Source of the DNA: Marisa cornuarietis
Taxonomy: Eukaryota; Mollusca; Gastropoda; Architaenioglossa; Ampullariidae
NCBI GenBank assembly: GCA_004794655.1
Contig: SMMW01000046.1
Location: 4,488,501-4,552,500 of the forward strand
Length of the DNA: 64,000 nt
Direction: 5' to 3'
Both the position numbers and the translations under genes were made by a program. Below, piece after piece: positions 25,501-39,700 of this stretch (position 1 is the first letter of the stretch; each line of letters starts with the position of its first letter). The notes beneath the pieces were generated by a model that was not told the DNA's origin, made no database searches, and worked only from the letters and a program-made list of their open reading frames with translations.

Positions 25501-27716
25501 TAAAAATGTTCAAGAATGAATGTCGTAAAAAAAGCAGGCTGTGGTTTATGGATGTTACAATGAGGCCCACGGCTGTCGCGGCCCGCTATCGATACAGAAG
25601 CAGGTGAGAATAGAAGATATTACCTGCCAGATTTGCCTTTGACCTGCACGAACAATGGCGCCGCCGGATCAAAGCCGACTTTACTGGTCTTCGCATACAT
25701 ACTGTGTGGTGTTGTTGGCTTCCGCGTGCATATCGTGTAGTGTTGTTGGAGCCCGTATGCATATCGTGTAGTGTTGTTGGAGCCCGTGTACATATCGTGT
25801 AGTGTTGTTGGAGCCCGTGTACATATCGTGTAGTGTTGTTGGAGCCCGTGTACATATCGTGTAGTGTTGTTGGAGCCCGTGTACATATCGTGTAGTGTTG
25901 TTGGAGCCCGTGTACATATCGTGTAGTGTTGTTGGAGCCCGTGTGCATATCGTGTAGTGTTGTTGGAGCCCGTGTGCATATCGTGTAGTGTTGTTGGAGC
26001 CCGTGTACATATCGTGTAGTGTTGTTGGAGCCCGTGTACATATCGTGTAGTGTTGTTGGTGCCCGTGTGCATATCGTGTAGTGTTGTTGGAGCCCGTGTA
26101 CATATCGTGTAGTGTTGTTGGAGCCCGTGTACATATCGTGTAGTGTTGTTGGAGCCCGTGTGCATATCGTGTAGTGTTGTTGGAGCCCGTGTACATATCG
26201 TGTAGTGTTGTTGGAGCCCGTGTACATATCGTGTAGTGTTGTTGGTGCCCGTGTGCATATCGTGTAGTGTTGTTGGAGCCCGTGTACATATCGTGTACTG
26301 TTGTTGGAGCCCGTGTACATATCGTGTAGTGTTGTTGGAGCCCGTGTGCATATCGTGTAGTGTTGTTGGAGCCCGTGTACATATCGTGTAGTGTTGTTGG
26401 AGCCCGTGTACATATCGTGTAGTGTTGTTGGAGCCCGTGTGCATATCGTGTAGTGTTGTTGGTGCCCGTGTGCATATCGTGTAGTGTTGTTGGAGCCCGT
26501 GTGCATATCGTGTAGTATTGTTGGAGCCCATGTACATATCGTGTAGTGTTCTTGGAGCCCGTGTGCATGATGCGTAGTGCTGATGTGTGTGATTGTGTTT
26601 CAGCTACCCTGGTGTCAACATACAGAACTTCACCACCAGCTGGCGCAATGGGCTGGGCTTCAACGCCCTCATTCATGCTCACAGGTATTAACGGCCGATG
26701 TCGTGTTGTTCCTTCGCGTAACGGGTTGAAATTCACGTCGAAGCTGTAACCCACATGCAGGCTGGTCAAGCCGACAGACTGGCTAACGGCGGCGCGTGTG
26801 GCCGTCCGTGCACAGAGCAAGTGGGCGACAACTTCTGATGAATTCCAGCCCAGTTCTAAAAAAATCGACTAGATTCACACTACATTTTAAAATGCGGCTT
26901 GGAATTCCAAAGAAAGTATCTACCAGACGATAGAATTTAGTTTGTTGCGGCTTTATTTTGGTCTTCCAAGAAGTGACAATAATTAATTGACTTACACACC
27001 CTTGTGACAAATCTACTCCAAAGGTCAAATCACATAGGTTCCTAAAGATGTTTTGTGTCAGTACTCAGATCGTTATCTTGCCAGTAGTTGGTTATGACAT
27101 TGAATCCCAGACACTTAATCCCCAGACACTTAATCCTCAAAATGAAATTTCAACTCAAGAAATTATGAAGTAAATGAAAAATTTAATTCAAATTCAAATA
27201 ATTATTTTCATGTAAACATCAAAATAAGTTTGATAATTAAAACAATACTTAACTTCAACATTTATAACATTGGGGGCATTTTTGAGGATTAAGTGTCTGG
27301 GGATTAAATGTCTAGGGGATTAAGTGTCGGGGATGAAGTGTCCGGTCACCATGACATTGTATGTATTTACTCATAAAATGCCAGATACATTTCTAGATTT
27401 TTTGTCTTTGTTAGCTTCAACAGTTTTGAATCGACAAGAAACAAAGACGTATATCCCCTATATAGCAACAAGCAAAAAATGTGATAAAAAGCATATTAGA
27501 CATTCTCATGTGTTGATGGTTCAGGGAAACTAAGCGCGGCTGCTTAGCAGGACTAGTTGCATCAGGTACAGACGATTGAAGGTGCTTAAACATGACCCTC
27601 TATCAGACGAGCTAAGTTAAGAAGAGGAGTTAAGAATGCGAGTTCATTGCATACCTTGTTTAGAAGAGAAAGGTCGATTATTCAGTCACCCCTATATGCA
27701 AGAGACATCCGTTTTC

Positions 27717-27747
<31 letters not shown>

Positions 27748-30700
27748 CCGCGCGCGTGCGAGCCTGCATGCGTGAGAGAGAGAGAGAGAGGATGTAACTA
27801 ACATGACGGCAGGGAGGTGTTTTTCCTTGTATCCCAGCGGGTCATTTTCTTCTTTGAGGGACAGTATTTTCAGTGTAAGTACTAACACGTTAGTCTTGTG
27901 AACAGCTGGCTTTGATGAAGTTGATCTTTTTTCAGACCTGACCTGATAAATTATGAGCGGCTTGAGCCAAGCAATCATATGGGTAACCTTAACAACGCCT
28001 TTGATGTGGCTGATAGCCATCTGGGAATACCCAAAATCTTGGACGCTGAAGGTAAAATACAAGTTGGAGTACTTGATCACATTAGCTTTTTTCGCCATAA
28101 ATCTTGCTTTTTATATCTGTGTGTTTGTGTGTCTGTCTGTCTATCCTTGTCTAATTTCCTGACGTAAAACTATACTCGTCGCCTTCCCTCACGTACTCCC
28201 TGCTATATTGGATTTTAACTGTCAGACCTAACCATACCAGACTAGCCAGGCAGACTACAGTCTTCCCACAAAAAACATCGTAACAGCAAGCAAGCAATCA
28301 ACCAACAAACCAACCAACCAAGCGAGCAAGCAACCAAGGAAGAAAAAAAGAAAAAAAAGAAATTAAAAATTAGTCGAGCACCTGAATGTTACCACTGCTA
28401 TTATTTGTTTCTTTTATTATTTCCCAGATGTGGACGTGGACAGACCCGATGAGAAGATCATCGTGACTTACGTGGCGTCTTACTACCACTACTTCGCCAA
28501 GATGAAGAATGAAATGACTGGAGGCAAGAGGATTGCAAAGGTAAATTTTACTAGCAAGTGTGTGTGTGTGTGTGTGCGCGCGCGCGCGCGTATGTCTATA
28601 TGCGAAAAGGAGGCAAGGAAGAATCAGCGGACAGCCAGTCACCTGCAACACTCGCCATAAAAGCGAGTTTTAGATAGGCTCTACAAGGTATCATTGAGCA
28701 GACAAACATACTGGACGTAGGTGGAGATTCACAGCAGACAGCGAGTAGACATCTTGGACACTAAGAGCGATCCAGCGAAACCTTGCGAAAGGCGTCGCAT
28801 TCGCTTATTTCACCTTTTTTTGGCCTTATTTCACTGGCTTATTTCACCTCTTTTCGCCTTATTTCACTGGCTTATTTCACCTCTGCAGAGGTGTGTCGAT
28901 AAGCGTCTTCTCTCACAAGCGCAATGCAGAGGATATGAACAACACTGGCGCTTACTTTGAAATTCAGATCAGTGTTTGCATACATAGATTACTGCGGCAG
29001 GTCGCACAAATATTGCACCTGTGTGGTTAGATGGTTCCTCGCCTGTTGCTTTGATAGAACGAGGTCTTTTCTCTTAAAATAGAAAAAAGATTAGTGAGAT
29101 TGATTACACGTGAAATTGTTGAATTCAGAGAATGATAATCGCTGTGGACAGTTTTTGTTTGCAAGTGGACCTGAATGCGGCGAACAGCATGATCAAAGGG
29201 TTGAGGAAGCTTCGTGCACTGAGTTTACATCAATAGGTCTATGTTAGGGGTGTGTATAGGGTGGGTGGGTAGGAAAGCTCGCGGTAATGCGCCCTTTGCC
29301 CGTTTCACTCACTGCACTCGCGAGATAGAGGCAGGGAGGTGGGGACGGACAGTAAGAGATTAAACGAACACCAGCCTTCACATTGAGTAGATGTCCTTCG
29401 CCGGTTCCACCCGGAAATTGAAATTGATTTCACTTGGGGTCCTATTTTTGAAGCGAGAGCTAGTCGTTTCCCCGGGCAAATCGGGACCTCAAGGGAAAGC
29501 ATCTTGTTTACGAAGTTATCAAGTAGTGTCCAGACCCTGCGGATACTACTTCATGTTTCTTTACCACAGAGCATCTTTGTCGCTGCTTTATAACTGGGGA
29601 TTTAGGGTAAAACATCTTCGGGGTTTGGACACCGCTTATAACTTCGGAAACAAGAATTCTCCTAGAATTCCCCATGTTGCCCGGGCGCAATGACTTGTCC
29701 TCGCTTCATAAGTGCCACCCCTGGAGAGCAAGAGCATCATTTCTCTGGCAAGTCAGTTCACCTTGCCACAGGGACGCAGGTGCTTGTACTGACATCCCAG
29801 TCAGACCTAACCTGTTTGACCGCTAGCTCGTGGCAATCGATGCATCGATTTCAAGACACTGAGTGAGGAGAACTGTTACCTTCTTGTAACGTCTCTCATT
29901 CCGATCTTCGTGGAACTGCTACGTTGAAATGACGGTTATTTTGTGTTACACATGTCAACCAGATTAATGGAAGCAGACTTAGCAAAATGTATTGTTCTTG
30001 TCATGACATCGCAAGCGAGACACACACACACACACACATATATATACATACACGGATACACATACACGCACACGCACTCTCTCACACAATTTCTTCCTCT
30101 TTCTCACACACACAGAGTTGAAAAACTACATTTTCCAGCGTTTTTTCATTGGATTCATGTTTTCGGAGCCTCGATGCAGTCACCAGGTGGTAGCGCCATC
30201 ATGAATAATGCCGCCGACTAGAAATAAACAGGGGAACCAACTTAGACTCGCATGGTAATTGCCATCATCAAAGCCAGCCGCTGGATAAAGTCATTCAGAT
30301 AACTGTGCTTTTACTGCTGCCCTGTTAGCCTGCTCCTGTTACAAACGAGTTAACTGCACCACCAAAACGTGAAGACAAGGTGGCGCTTTCTTTTAGTGAA
30401 GGGGGACGAAAAAATGCGGGATTACAGGCACTTAGTTGCTGGCTGACACGCCTCATCACCTGCGCCATAATGGCGTCTGCTGTGACAGAGGTGGCCGTTG
30501 GTGTAGCCCGTTGCTGCACGGCACCGTTAACGCTCCTAACGTTTTCTGAGAACCTAAGCACCTCGAGGCACCTTTGTGTTGGCACCTGTAATCAAACAAT
30601 CCGCTTGTATCAAACTGAACCGTAATCCACATTGTGGAGATGTGCTAAATGTACTGATGTAAAGAATCTGCAATCTTTGATTCTCCTCGCGGTCGAAATA

Positions 30701-33700
30701 ATAATTTGTCTTCGAATGTCAAACCGAAAACCTGTTGTTCGGGGGTTTGTAGATTGAGTAGTTCAGACATTAAAGAAGAAAAAGAAAAAAACCCACCCCA
30801 AACAATTATTATTGATGGCTGGGAGAGCCTGATAATACTAGCTTGTCGGTGGGCGTGGCATTCAACACAACGTGCCCTTACTGTGCAGTCACCTCGGTGC
30901 ATGTCGCTTAAGCCCGCGACTCAGAAAAAAACAATTGTTTTGAAGCGTACGGTCAATAAGTGGATTCTGCCTTTTTTCTTTGTCATAAATTTCAAACTAA
31001 AGCTTGTGGAAAATCATCGGATTTTCCAGCCAGCGGGGTCTGTTTCGCCGGTCTTTTGACAGCGGTGTTATGTGGCCATTTTCTGACAACGGTAGACCAT
31101 AAGACCAGCAGGGATTCACCACTGAATATTTAGAATGAGTAGAGATGTAGCTCTTGTTATAGTTAAGAGCTGAAGCCAGTGGCCTCTGGGAATGTTTTCG
31201 AGCTGTTTTTTTTTTGCAACGACTGCCATGTCATGATAGACACAACAGTTTCTGCAACCCTTATGCATAAGCTCGGTCTGCTCGCCGAGTGTGTTCAGCG
31301 GCGCGTGACGAGGTTTGCCTCTAAACTAGCTGCTAAGGTTCACTGACCATAAAAAAGCCTTCAGCGCCGGTGACAAAGGAAGTGAAGAAACGTGCCAGGG
31401 TTATTTTTCAGATTCTAAATGAACGCAGGAAGAATGGGTATAGTAGGGGAGAAGACAGGACGTTTATGACCTCAACCAAGTTTCATGCTCCGCATCAGAG
31501 GTCTCCACCTTCTCTAGCATCGACCAATTCTTGTCCTTTTGCCTCACATAAAAAATGAAATAACCACTGAGCAGCATATGATTTTTTTTTATATTCGTGT
31601 ATGTGTGTGTGTGTGTGGTGGGAAGGGAGGACAAAACCAAGGAACAGAAGAGACAAGGGCAGCTAATGTGTAACACTTTTACATGAAGCCTGCCTACACT
31701 CAAGTATTCACTTCATCTTCAGCCATGCCTTATGCTTGTTTATGTTACAGAAAGACTAAGGAGAGTTTTATTAACCTCAGTTGATTGTGGAACAAAGAAA
31801 AAAAATACTATTACAGACATGCTTTCATAGAAAGCACGTGGTTTTAATGATAGATAATAAATAGTTATTGCAATTTTAGAAAATAAACTTTTTTGCACTT
31901 TCATGAAATATGGAGCAGAAAATTTATTATTAGTGTACACAGTTGAAGGACATGTGCAACATAGTAACCTTAAGGAGATAGACTCAAGCTTGTGAAGTGT
32001 ATGACCTCAAGCTGTAAGTCCAGGTGTGCAGTTCTGCATGTCACAGTGACAATGTACCAATGTTTACCAAGTACCTTTGGGTCTACATATGTTTACTTAA
32101 ATTCTGCTTAAATAAATTGACTTGATGGGGGAAAATAACCAAGTAATCCACCTTCTAACATGGCACACTTCCTCCCACCTGTTTCAGAAATGTGGATGTC
32201 GAAAATAAAATAGCTTTGCATTTGCAGAAAAGAAGGCAATAGAAGATTTATTAAACATGTTGTAAACAACATGCAGTATGGCTCAGTGACCTGTGTGTTT
32301 GAGAGAGAGAGATATAAGATGAATGAGAGACATGTATGCACATGACTTTGCACAAAGATTAATGTGCTCACAGTTGAAAGTGGGGAAACATAGACCATTT
32401 GTGCTTTTAAAAATGTTAATATTGGCAAGGAATACAATATGTATTTTTAAATCTCTCCTTTATTTTGAAGTCAGACTGAGGTTGAAAATATAAGACAATC
32501 TCTTTTGAAGTGCAAGAATATGATCTTCAGCCAAGCAATCCTTGATATCCTTCGTCTATCCATTTTACAAATGGGGAAAAAACCCCAGGTATATTTAGCC
32601 CACTTCCTCTGCTTTGTTCCTCTGGAGTGACTGTAAATGCTGGTATTTCCAGATCCATAAAAGCCGATTATCATCATTGCCTTTAAATGTTCTCTTGACA
32701 TGTAATAGTTTGGGAGTAGGAAATGACCATAGGCAGCAGTGTGCTTATTATTCAGATTGCATAAGTGATGGGATAGTCATGGCAAATTTTGTCATGGGAG
32801 AATCTGTTTGACATTTCATTCCATGACTGCTGTCATGCTGATGTGTATGTTTTTGTGTGACCATTTATATTCGTGAACATAAATGCTAACAACATATGTG
32901 TGCATGTGTGTGTGAGAGAGAACTGGAGAGAATATGGCCTAACATACTTTTATTCTTTCATTTTCATATCATTCGCAGGCGTTAAACTTAAAAAAAACAA
33001 TTCACAGTGTTCAACACTAACAGTCATCTGCTTTAAAACAATTATTTTCTACTGTTATTGGTATAAACTTAAATGATGTATGACGAGAGCTCTCTGCAGC
33101 TATTGCTGCAAGGGAAGAAACTGAGCTTGTCTATCTGAACAGATGTCAAAGAGTTATGTACCTTTACCTGACAGTGAAGGCCCTTTATTGCCATGGGCCA
33201 TAGTTGCATAAGATTGTTTTCTGTAAAAGAGTTTAATAATAAACTGAAACAGATTCCTTTTAATTAATGATTTAAAGTCTATGAATCACTTTTATTTTTT
33301 TATACAGTTTTTGAAAAAAAGTAGTGCAAATTAAACAGCTGCTCTTTAGAGAGTTTATTTTATTATTGTGTAGTTGCAGCTTTTTATATCTTTTTTAAGC
33401 ATAGTTTTTTTTCAATGTTAGATTATAGTGTGTCTTTGTAAGGGGTATACTTTCTTCTTTTTATTCTGGTTTTTCCCCATCCACGACTTGTAGAGGACTA
33501 ATCTATTCCTGTAGGGAAGACTGAACTCATTTATTTCCTATCCTGTCTACCATCAGTTAATTGATGCATTTTCACACTGCTTAAAAAGAACTAGATTTAT
33601 AATCCAGTGTAAATTAAGGTTAATTCTTTTTCGAATTAAATTGAGTCTTTTGGCTATATGCTGACAGATTGTAGGCATCATCAAAGACCTAGAAAAGATG

Positions 33701-36700
33701 CAGGATGATTATGAGGCTCTCACAACTACTCTCCTGGAGTGGATCAACAGGACAATTATGACACTGAATGACCGGAACTTTCCAAACTCACTGGAAGGCA
33801 TTCAAAGAGAGCTGCTAGAGTTCAAGAAGTACATGACTGTTGAAAAACCACCAAAGTATGTTTTCTGTGTGACTTTTGTGATGTGTTGAGATGTCTGGGG
33901 ACAAGTTTAGTGGTTGCTAGAATGAGAGAGAAAAATTTGTTTTAGAAGATATATGTTTATTGTCAAAGTGCTAAACTGACAAATATAAGTATTTTTTGGG
34001 ACAGCGTTGATAACCCCATCAAACTAGGATGTTTACATAAAGTTGCATGGTGATTCGGTGTCATTCATCTTAATTGATCATTGTCTTAGCGTGTTTTACA
34101 AAAAAACAAAAAACAAAACAAAACTAGCAAGGCCTGTGTCATGTGAAGATGAAGCAATTGATAACATTTGAAAGTCTGTTGCTTATTAAAAGATTTCTTG
34201 GACAAATCCTGGAAAATATATCTAGCAGCAAAACATGAAGAACGTGCAGTTTCAAATGTGATGATCATGATTGAAGTCTTTTCTTTATTTTATTTTCAGA
34301 TTTGCTGTGTTTAATATTCTAGCCAATAGAAATGTATAAATGACTGGTTGTACTACAGGTATCGAGAGAGGGGGAACATAGAAGCTCAGTACTTCAACAT
34401 TCAAGCTCGCCTCAAGGCTAATGGTCAGAAACAGTATGTGCCACCTGAAGGCAAGCTCATTCATGACATTGAAACGGCATGGCTGAAGCTGGAGAAATGT
34501 GAACATGGTCGAGAAGTTGCTCTCAAAGATGAACTCATCAGGTACATATTGATTTGATGATGTGTTTGTTCCATGGCCTCATAAATCCTCTGCCAGGTAC
34601 GGTTATGTAGTTTGAAGTCTCATGAAAGTTTGAAAATGCATTTAAAAGAATTTACTACTTGAGATAGAAATCTTTTGAATGATATGCATTGACATGTCAT
34701 TATGTCTTATTGATTTCGCTACAATTTGAATTTTAAAGTTGCTCATCCAATTAATTACCTTTCTTGTGCAATCCCAAAGGCAAGAGAGACTTGAGCAGCT
34801 GGCAAGAAGATTTTCTCGAAAGGTAATTATGACTGTTATATGCTGGCATTGTTATTTTGTTTATAGTGTAATAAAGAGGAATTATGAGTGGTTGATGTAT
34901 ATTCTGCTCCTTTTTAAATAGCCATATTGGTTATAAATTCTGTTTCACCAAAAAAGTAAAAAAATTACAAATCACTTTCAGATACAGTTTTTTTTTTCAA
35001 GAGTAAGATTAAAATCCTAGAATATAATAAACATTTCTTTATGATTTTGAAAATCTTCATTTCAATGTAGCTTACTGGTTTAAATTTGTGTTGATTATAC
35101 TTTAAATTTTATTGAGAGAAAAAAGAAAGACCATGTGCTTGTGTTTGTGTGTGTGTGTGTTATAGATATTACAAAACATAATGTGTTAACAGGCTACCAT
35201 CCGGGAATCATGGTTGAATGACATGGAGCAGATACTTGAAGAAAATGTGGTTTGCAGCAATGCAGCACAGACTGAGGCCGCCGTCAAAAAGCATGAAGCT
35301 ATCAGTGCTGAGATTCTAGCCAGGGTAATTTTTACTGGACAGTATTGCTCCTGTTGTAACTTGCAATTTTGAAGCTTACTTTTAAAGGGCACACCTTAAA
35401 ACAGTTGTGGTGCATGCAAAAGAATCAGTATTTTCTAACTTAAATCTGCATAATCTTTCATACTGTCATCTAGTTTCATGTGTCGTCTTTCTGTATTGAT
35501 CATATACAGCTTAAGACAATTATTTGTAAACACAAACATATGAAATACTTTAATTTAAAAAAATCACAAAAGACTGTCATTTACTAAAGGAAATAAGTGG
35601 TTAGTGAGTCTGAATGCATGGTGAGAAATGGGGAGTTTCCAATACAAATGTTTGTCCCATAATGGACATAACCAAGAGCATGCTTTTGGGTGATATTTTG
35701 AAGTGCAGATGAATACATTTGTTAAATCACAACTGATTTTGTGGAAGAATATCTTGAAATGTATGTGCAGAAAGACAGATTCCGGGCACTCAATAATCTG
35801 GCCAGTGAACTTGTGCAAGGAAACTTCCGTGCCAAAGAAAAAGTGAAGCAAAAGTAAGTTATGCATTATCCACATATTTCACCAGTCTGCATTATGGTAG
35901 CTATTTATATGCTACAGATATTTTCACCATCTACATTATGACAGCAAAGTTTTTGCCCATGCATATATTTTCACTGGGATACATTATAATAACTAAGCAC
36001 ATCAATCAGTTTCTGTTATTATCAAAGTTGCTAATGACAGATGATGGTATGTGATTTTTCTTAAGATGATGTGCTTAGTTTTAAAAAATAAAAACAATTT
36101 CTCATTCTTACATAATGAACCACATTGGATTGTTTCTTTTTCTATTATTGTGTCCATTTAATTTATGTATATTTCTTACAGCTAAGAACCATCGCAGTGA
36201 TGTTAGAGCTTATTGATCTTCCAGACTTCTGTATTACAAAACTTAGGCAAGGTAGAGCCTGTTGTCCTCTCTTGCTGCACACATTATTTCCAGAGACGAG
36301 GAGATCATGGCGCGGTGGAAGCAGCTACTGGACAGGTTGGAGGGACGAAAGACAACACTGGCTGGCTACAACAGCCTTATGGGCATGTTTCGTGAAATCG
36401 AGTCTATCCAGGAGGAGCTGCGAGAAGTTCAGGTGCATCTTCACTACTTTACTTGGAAACTTCTAAATTTGCCTGATGTTTGGTCAGGATATAATATTTC
36501 AGCTTGGAGTTCACATCAGTGGCAAAATTTTATTGTAACCATTCAGTGTTGACATGGAAGTGTGATCTTCATGCATCCATGTGATGGAGGACAATGAGAA
36601 GGATTGGCCTTAACATAAACATCAGGACCTCATTATTTTCTTCTCTTTTGTACTTGGTAACTTCGGTGTCATCATGCATCCTTGTGTATATAGGGCAAGG

Positions 36701-39700
36701 TGGCAGGTGAAGACTATGGCAAGCACCTGCAGGGCACGGAGGACATGTTGGTGCAGCACAGTCTGCATGAGGCCCAGTTGCACGCCCTTACTCAGCGTGC
36801 CCGCAAGCTGACCCGCCGATCGCAAGCTTCCATACAGCAGGCCCCCAGCCTGGACAAGCGGTTGGAAGCCCTCAACAGCGAACTGAGCAAGTGAGCAGAC
36901 TTTCTATTGGTCGCCTTTTTAGCACAATGGACAACCCGTCTTCATGCTCATTAAGTTTTAGCCAATTTAGCGGTTTTGTTTTCGTATGCCATTTACATCA
37001 TGAATGTAGGGTGGTTTCGTGATTGTCACTGCAGAGTGCAGGCGCAGAGCGACAAACGCCGGAAGGGCCTGGAGACGGCCCAGCAGTATTACCAGTTCCT
37101 GCAGGACACGGAAGAGGAGGACCGCTGGGTGGTAGAGAAGATCGAGGCAGTTCGCTCGACTGCTGTGGGAAAAGACCTCAGCAGTGCTCTCGCCATACTG
37201 AAAAAGCATGAAGTACGTGAACTCTGCATTTTACACAAAACCTTTTGTGAATGTGTAAATAGCATGTCTAGACTAGCTTTATCTAGAAGAAGTAAAATCG
37301 TATCAAGGACTGGTTCTCTTTCATTCTTCATAACACTGCTATGTCTCCAGATTCTTCGTGACAGAGTAGCCAATGCTGAACTCACATCATAATTCTTAGT
37401 ATAATTTTAGGGTGTTAAAAAAAGCCTCAAAATAAGAATTAGGTCCCCATGACCATCGTGAACAGGACAAAATCTCAGACGATAAAGCTTGATATACAGT
37501 GTATTTGCAGATATAGAATGTCCCGCATTCACAGTGCACTTGGAAAAACACTTCAGTGCTAGCCTTGTCGTCTGATGTTTGTCTCAGGCTCTGGAGGCTG
37601 AGATGCAGGGTCGCTGGCCCCGGTGTGAGGCGATCTGCGGCAAGGGACAGGACCTGGTCAACCGCGGCCACGAGGCGCGCCTGGAGATCGGCTCGCGCAT
37701 CCGGAACTTGATGGACAAGTGGAAGCAGCTTCAGGACGGCGCCACCATTCGCCGCACGCGCCTCGAGGATGCCATCGAAGCACAACAGGTGCGCATGCGC
37801 GAGGCGGCCAGGCTGTTGGTTATTTGATAAACGCCTCCACTTTGTGATGATTTCCCACTATTGTTGATTAGGGAAACAAAACGCCGCCCATCAAAATTTC
37901 ATACATCAAGTTTCGGCGAAATTTACCTTGAATTAAAAACAAAGACTAAATGTTTTTACTACTTGCTCGTTGCAGTATTATGCGGATGCAAATGAGGCCG
38001 AGTCGTGGATGAAGGAGAAGATGCCGCTGGTGTGCAGTGACGACGTTGGCAAGGACGAGGCTGGTGCACAGGTGAGTAGTGCGATATTTCTTCTTCCTGG
38101 CTGCTTACTTCTTTCTTCTGTCTCGCCTGAAGATCTTTTTATAGAGGATTTTGAACGCACCCGATGTGTGTAAATTCTGAACATCACCGAGGAATATAAG
38201 GGGGCTGTTAAAAAAACGGCTTACGCTTCAATGAAAATGCTATCCAGTAATTTTATTCATTGCCGAAGGTATTAATCTATAATAATTGTAATAACAGAAT
38301 AATTTACACTGTAGTCTCAAATGTTCAGTGAGCGCAAAGAACATGTAGGATATTTGAAGTACCGAAAATAAATGTGATAATGATATGGTGAAAAAAGAAA
38401 ATGGATTTAACAGACTAAAATACGTGCAAACATACCGTCGGCACGTGTTGGGATGGATGAATAACAGGTGCGCACTTTCAGCTCCAGAACGTTTTAGTTT
38501 TATATCAGTCGTGTAACAGTTGAGATCACCCGTGAACTTCTTGTGCATTTGAAATCGTCGCTTTACCTTTCTAACTGCAGGGTTCTGAAGTAAAATCAGT
38601 TTAATGACTCATCGACTTACGGCGCAAAGAGCATTCATGGGTATACTTGCATTCTTCAGACGACTGGACTGATATTAGGTCTTGATGTTCCCATTTCTCT
38701 TTATAAAGCAACTGCCAATGTGCGTGCTTCTGTGCACTTAGGACTACTGATCAAATATTAACCTACCCGCGACGCCGAAGTCCCCCAGAAAAAAATTATA
38801 TTTGTCATACATCTTCTCAAGCTGAGCTGTCAGTGCAGGTATTATGAAGACCTTTGAATTGAATTTTCAGTACTCAGTAGTAATAACCTCCGTACCTGCA
38901 GGCTGCGCAGCAGATGGCACTCATTTAAAATTAAACTAGGCAGAAACTAGACAGTAACTAGGCAGCAACATGGCTGGAAATAGGCATTAACTCGGCAGCA
39001 ATATTTATATATGCTGGAATTTACGAATGTGTAGGCTCTAGAGCAGAGGTTTTCAAACTTTTCCAGACGAGTACCACTTTCCAAAATTCGAATACACCGA
39101 GTACCACCTCCCGATCCTACCCCCTGCGAATATATATATATATACTAGTCTAGGTAGGACTTAGTCTTAGGTTCGCCGGTATTTAGTATATGATTTAGTC
39201 AGTAGTCAGTTGATTGTTAATATATCATGATATAAATATCTTTCAGTAAACATGTATACAGTGGTAAGATACGAGCTGCTCGGCATACGAGTTTCTTGAG
39301 ATACGAGCTGTGACTCGGGCCAATGTCCTGTTTGAGATCCGAGCTGCATTCCGAGATACGAGCCGGCGGCCATTCGGGAAGCCGACCCGTAATTCGGGAA
39401 GTTGCCGCGTCGGGCGCTCGGATCGCAGATCACGGGATCGTCACGGCGTCGTCTCGTTCTTTCTCGCATGTTACCCACAGAGTTAAGTCTTATCTCGTGG
39501 GTTGTGCTCGTTTTTGCATCATTTTCGCAGTTATAAATAACTTTTTTGTGTGATATAATGGGGCCAAAGAAAGTGAGTGAAAAGGAAAGTGGTGAGAAGA
39601 AGAGAACGATGGCGATAGAAATAAAGCAAGAAATAATATAAAAACATGAGCGTGGTGTACGAGTGATGGATCTTGCCAAGATGCACGATCGCAGTACATC

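Larger units (their letters stand above)
28541..33667 (+). other. Spectrin intron 7 (5.1 kb)
   Basis: Contains a short 33-34-bp tandem repeat, an inverted repeat and several CA/GT runs. No nested gene was recognised. Base composition switches to CpG-poor and AT-rich near 31.7 kb. Confidence 0.7.
31700..36230. other. CpG-poor block covering spectrin exons 8-12
   Basis: AT-rich DNA with very few CpG and many TG/CA dinucleotides, running from late intron 7 to just before exon 13. Both introns and exons share the property; exon 8 has one CpG in 188 bp. I recognise no transposons in it. Confidence 0.7.

Noticed and set aside
25586..26820. Three overlapping minus-strand ORFs of 305-379 codons
   Set aside because: All three frames encode the same 31-bp minisatellite inside spectrin intron 4; this is a period artefact.
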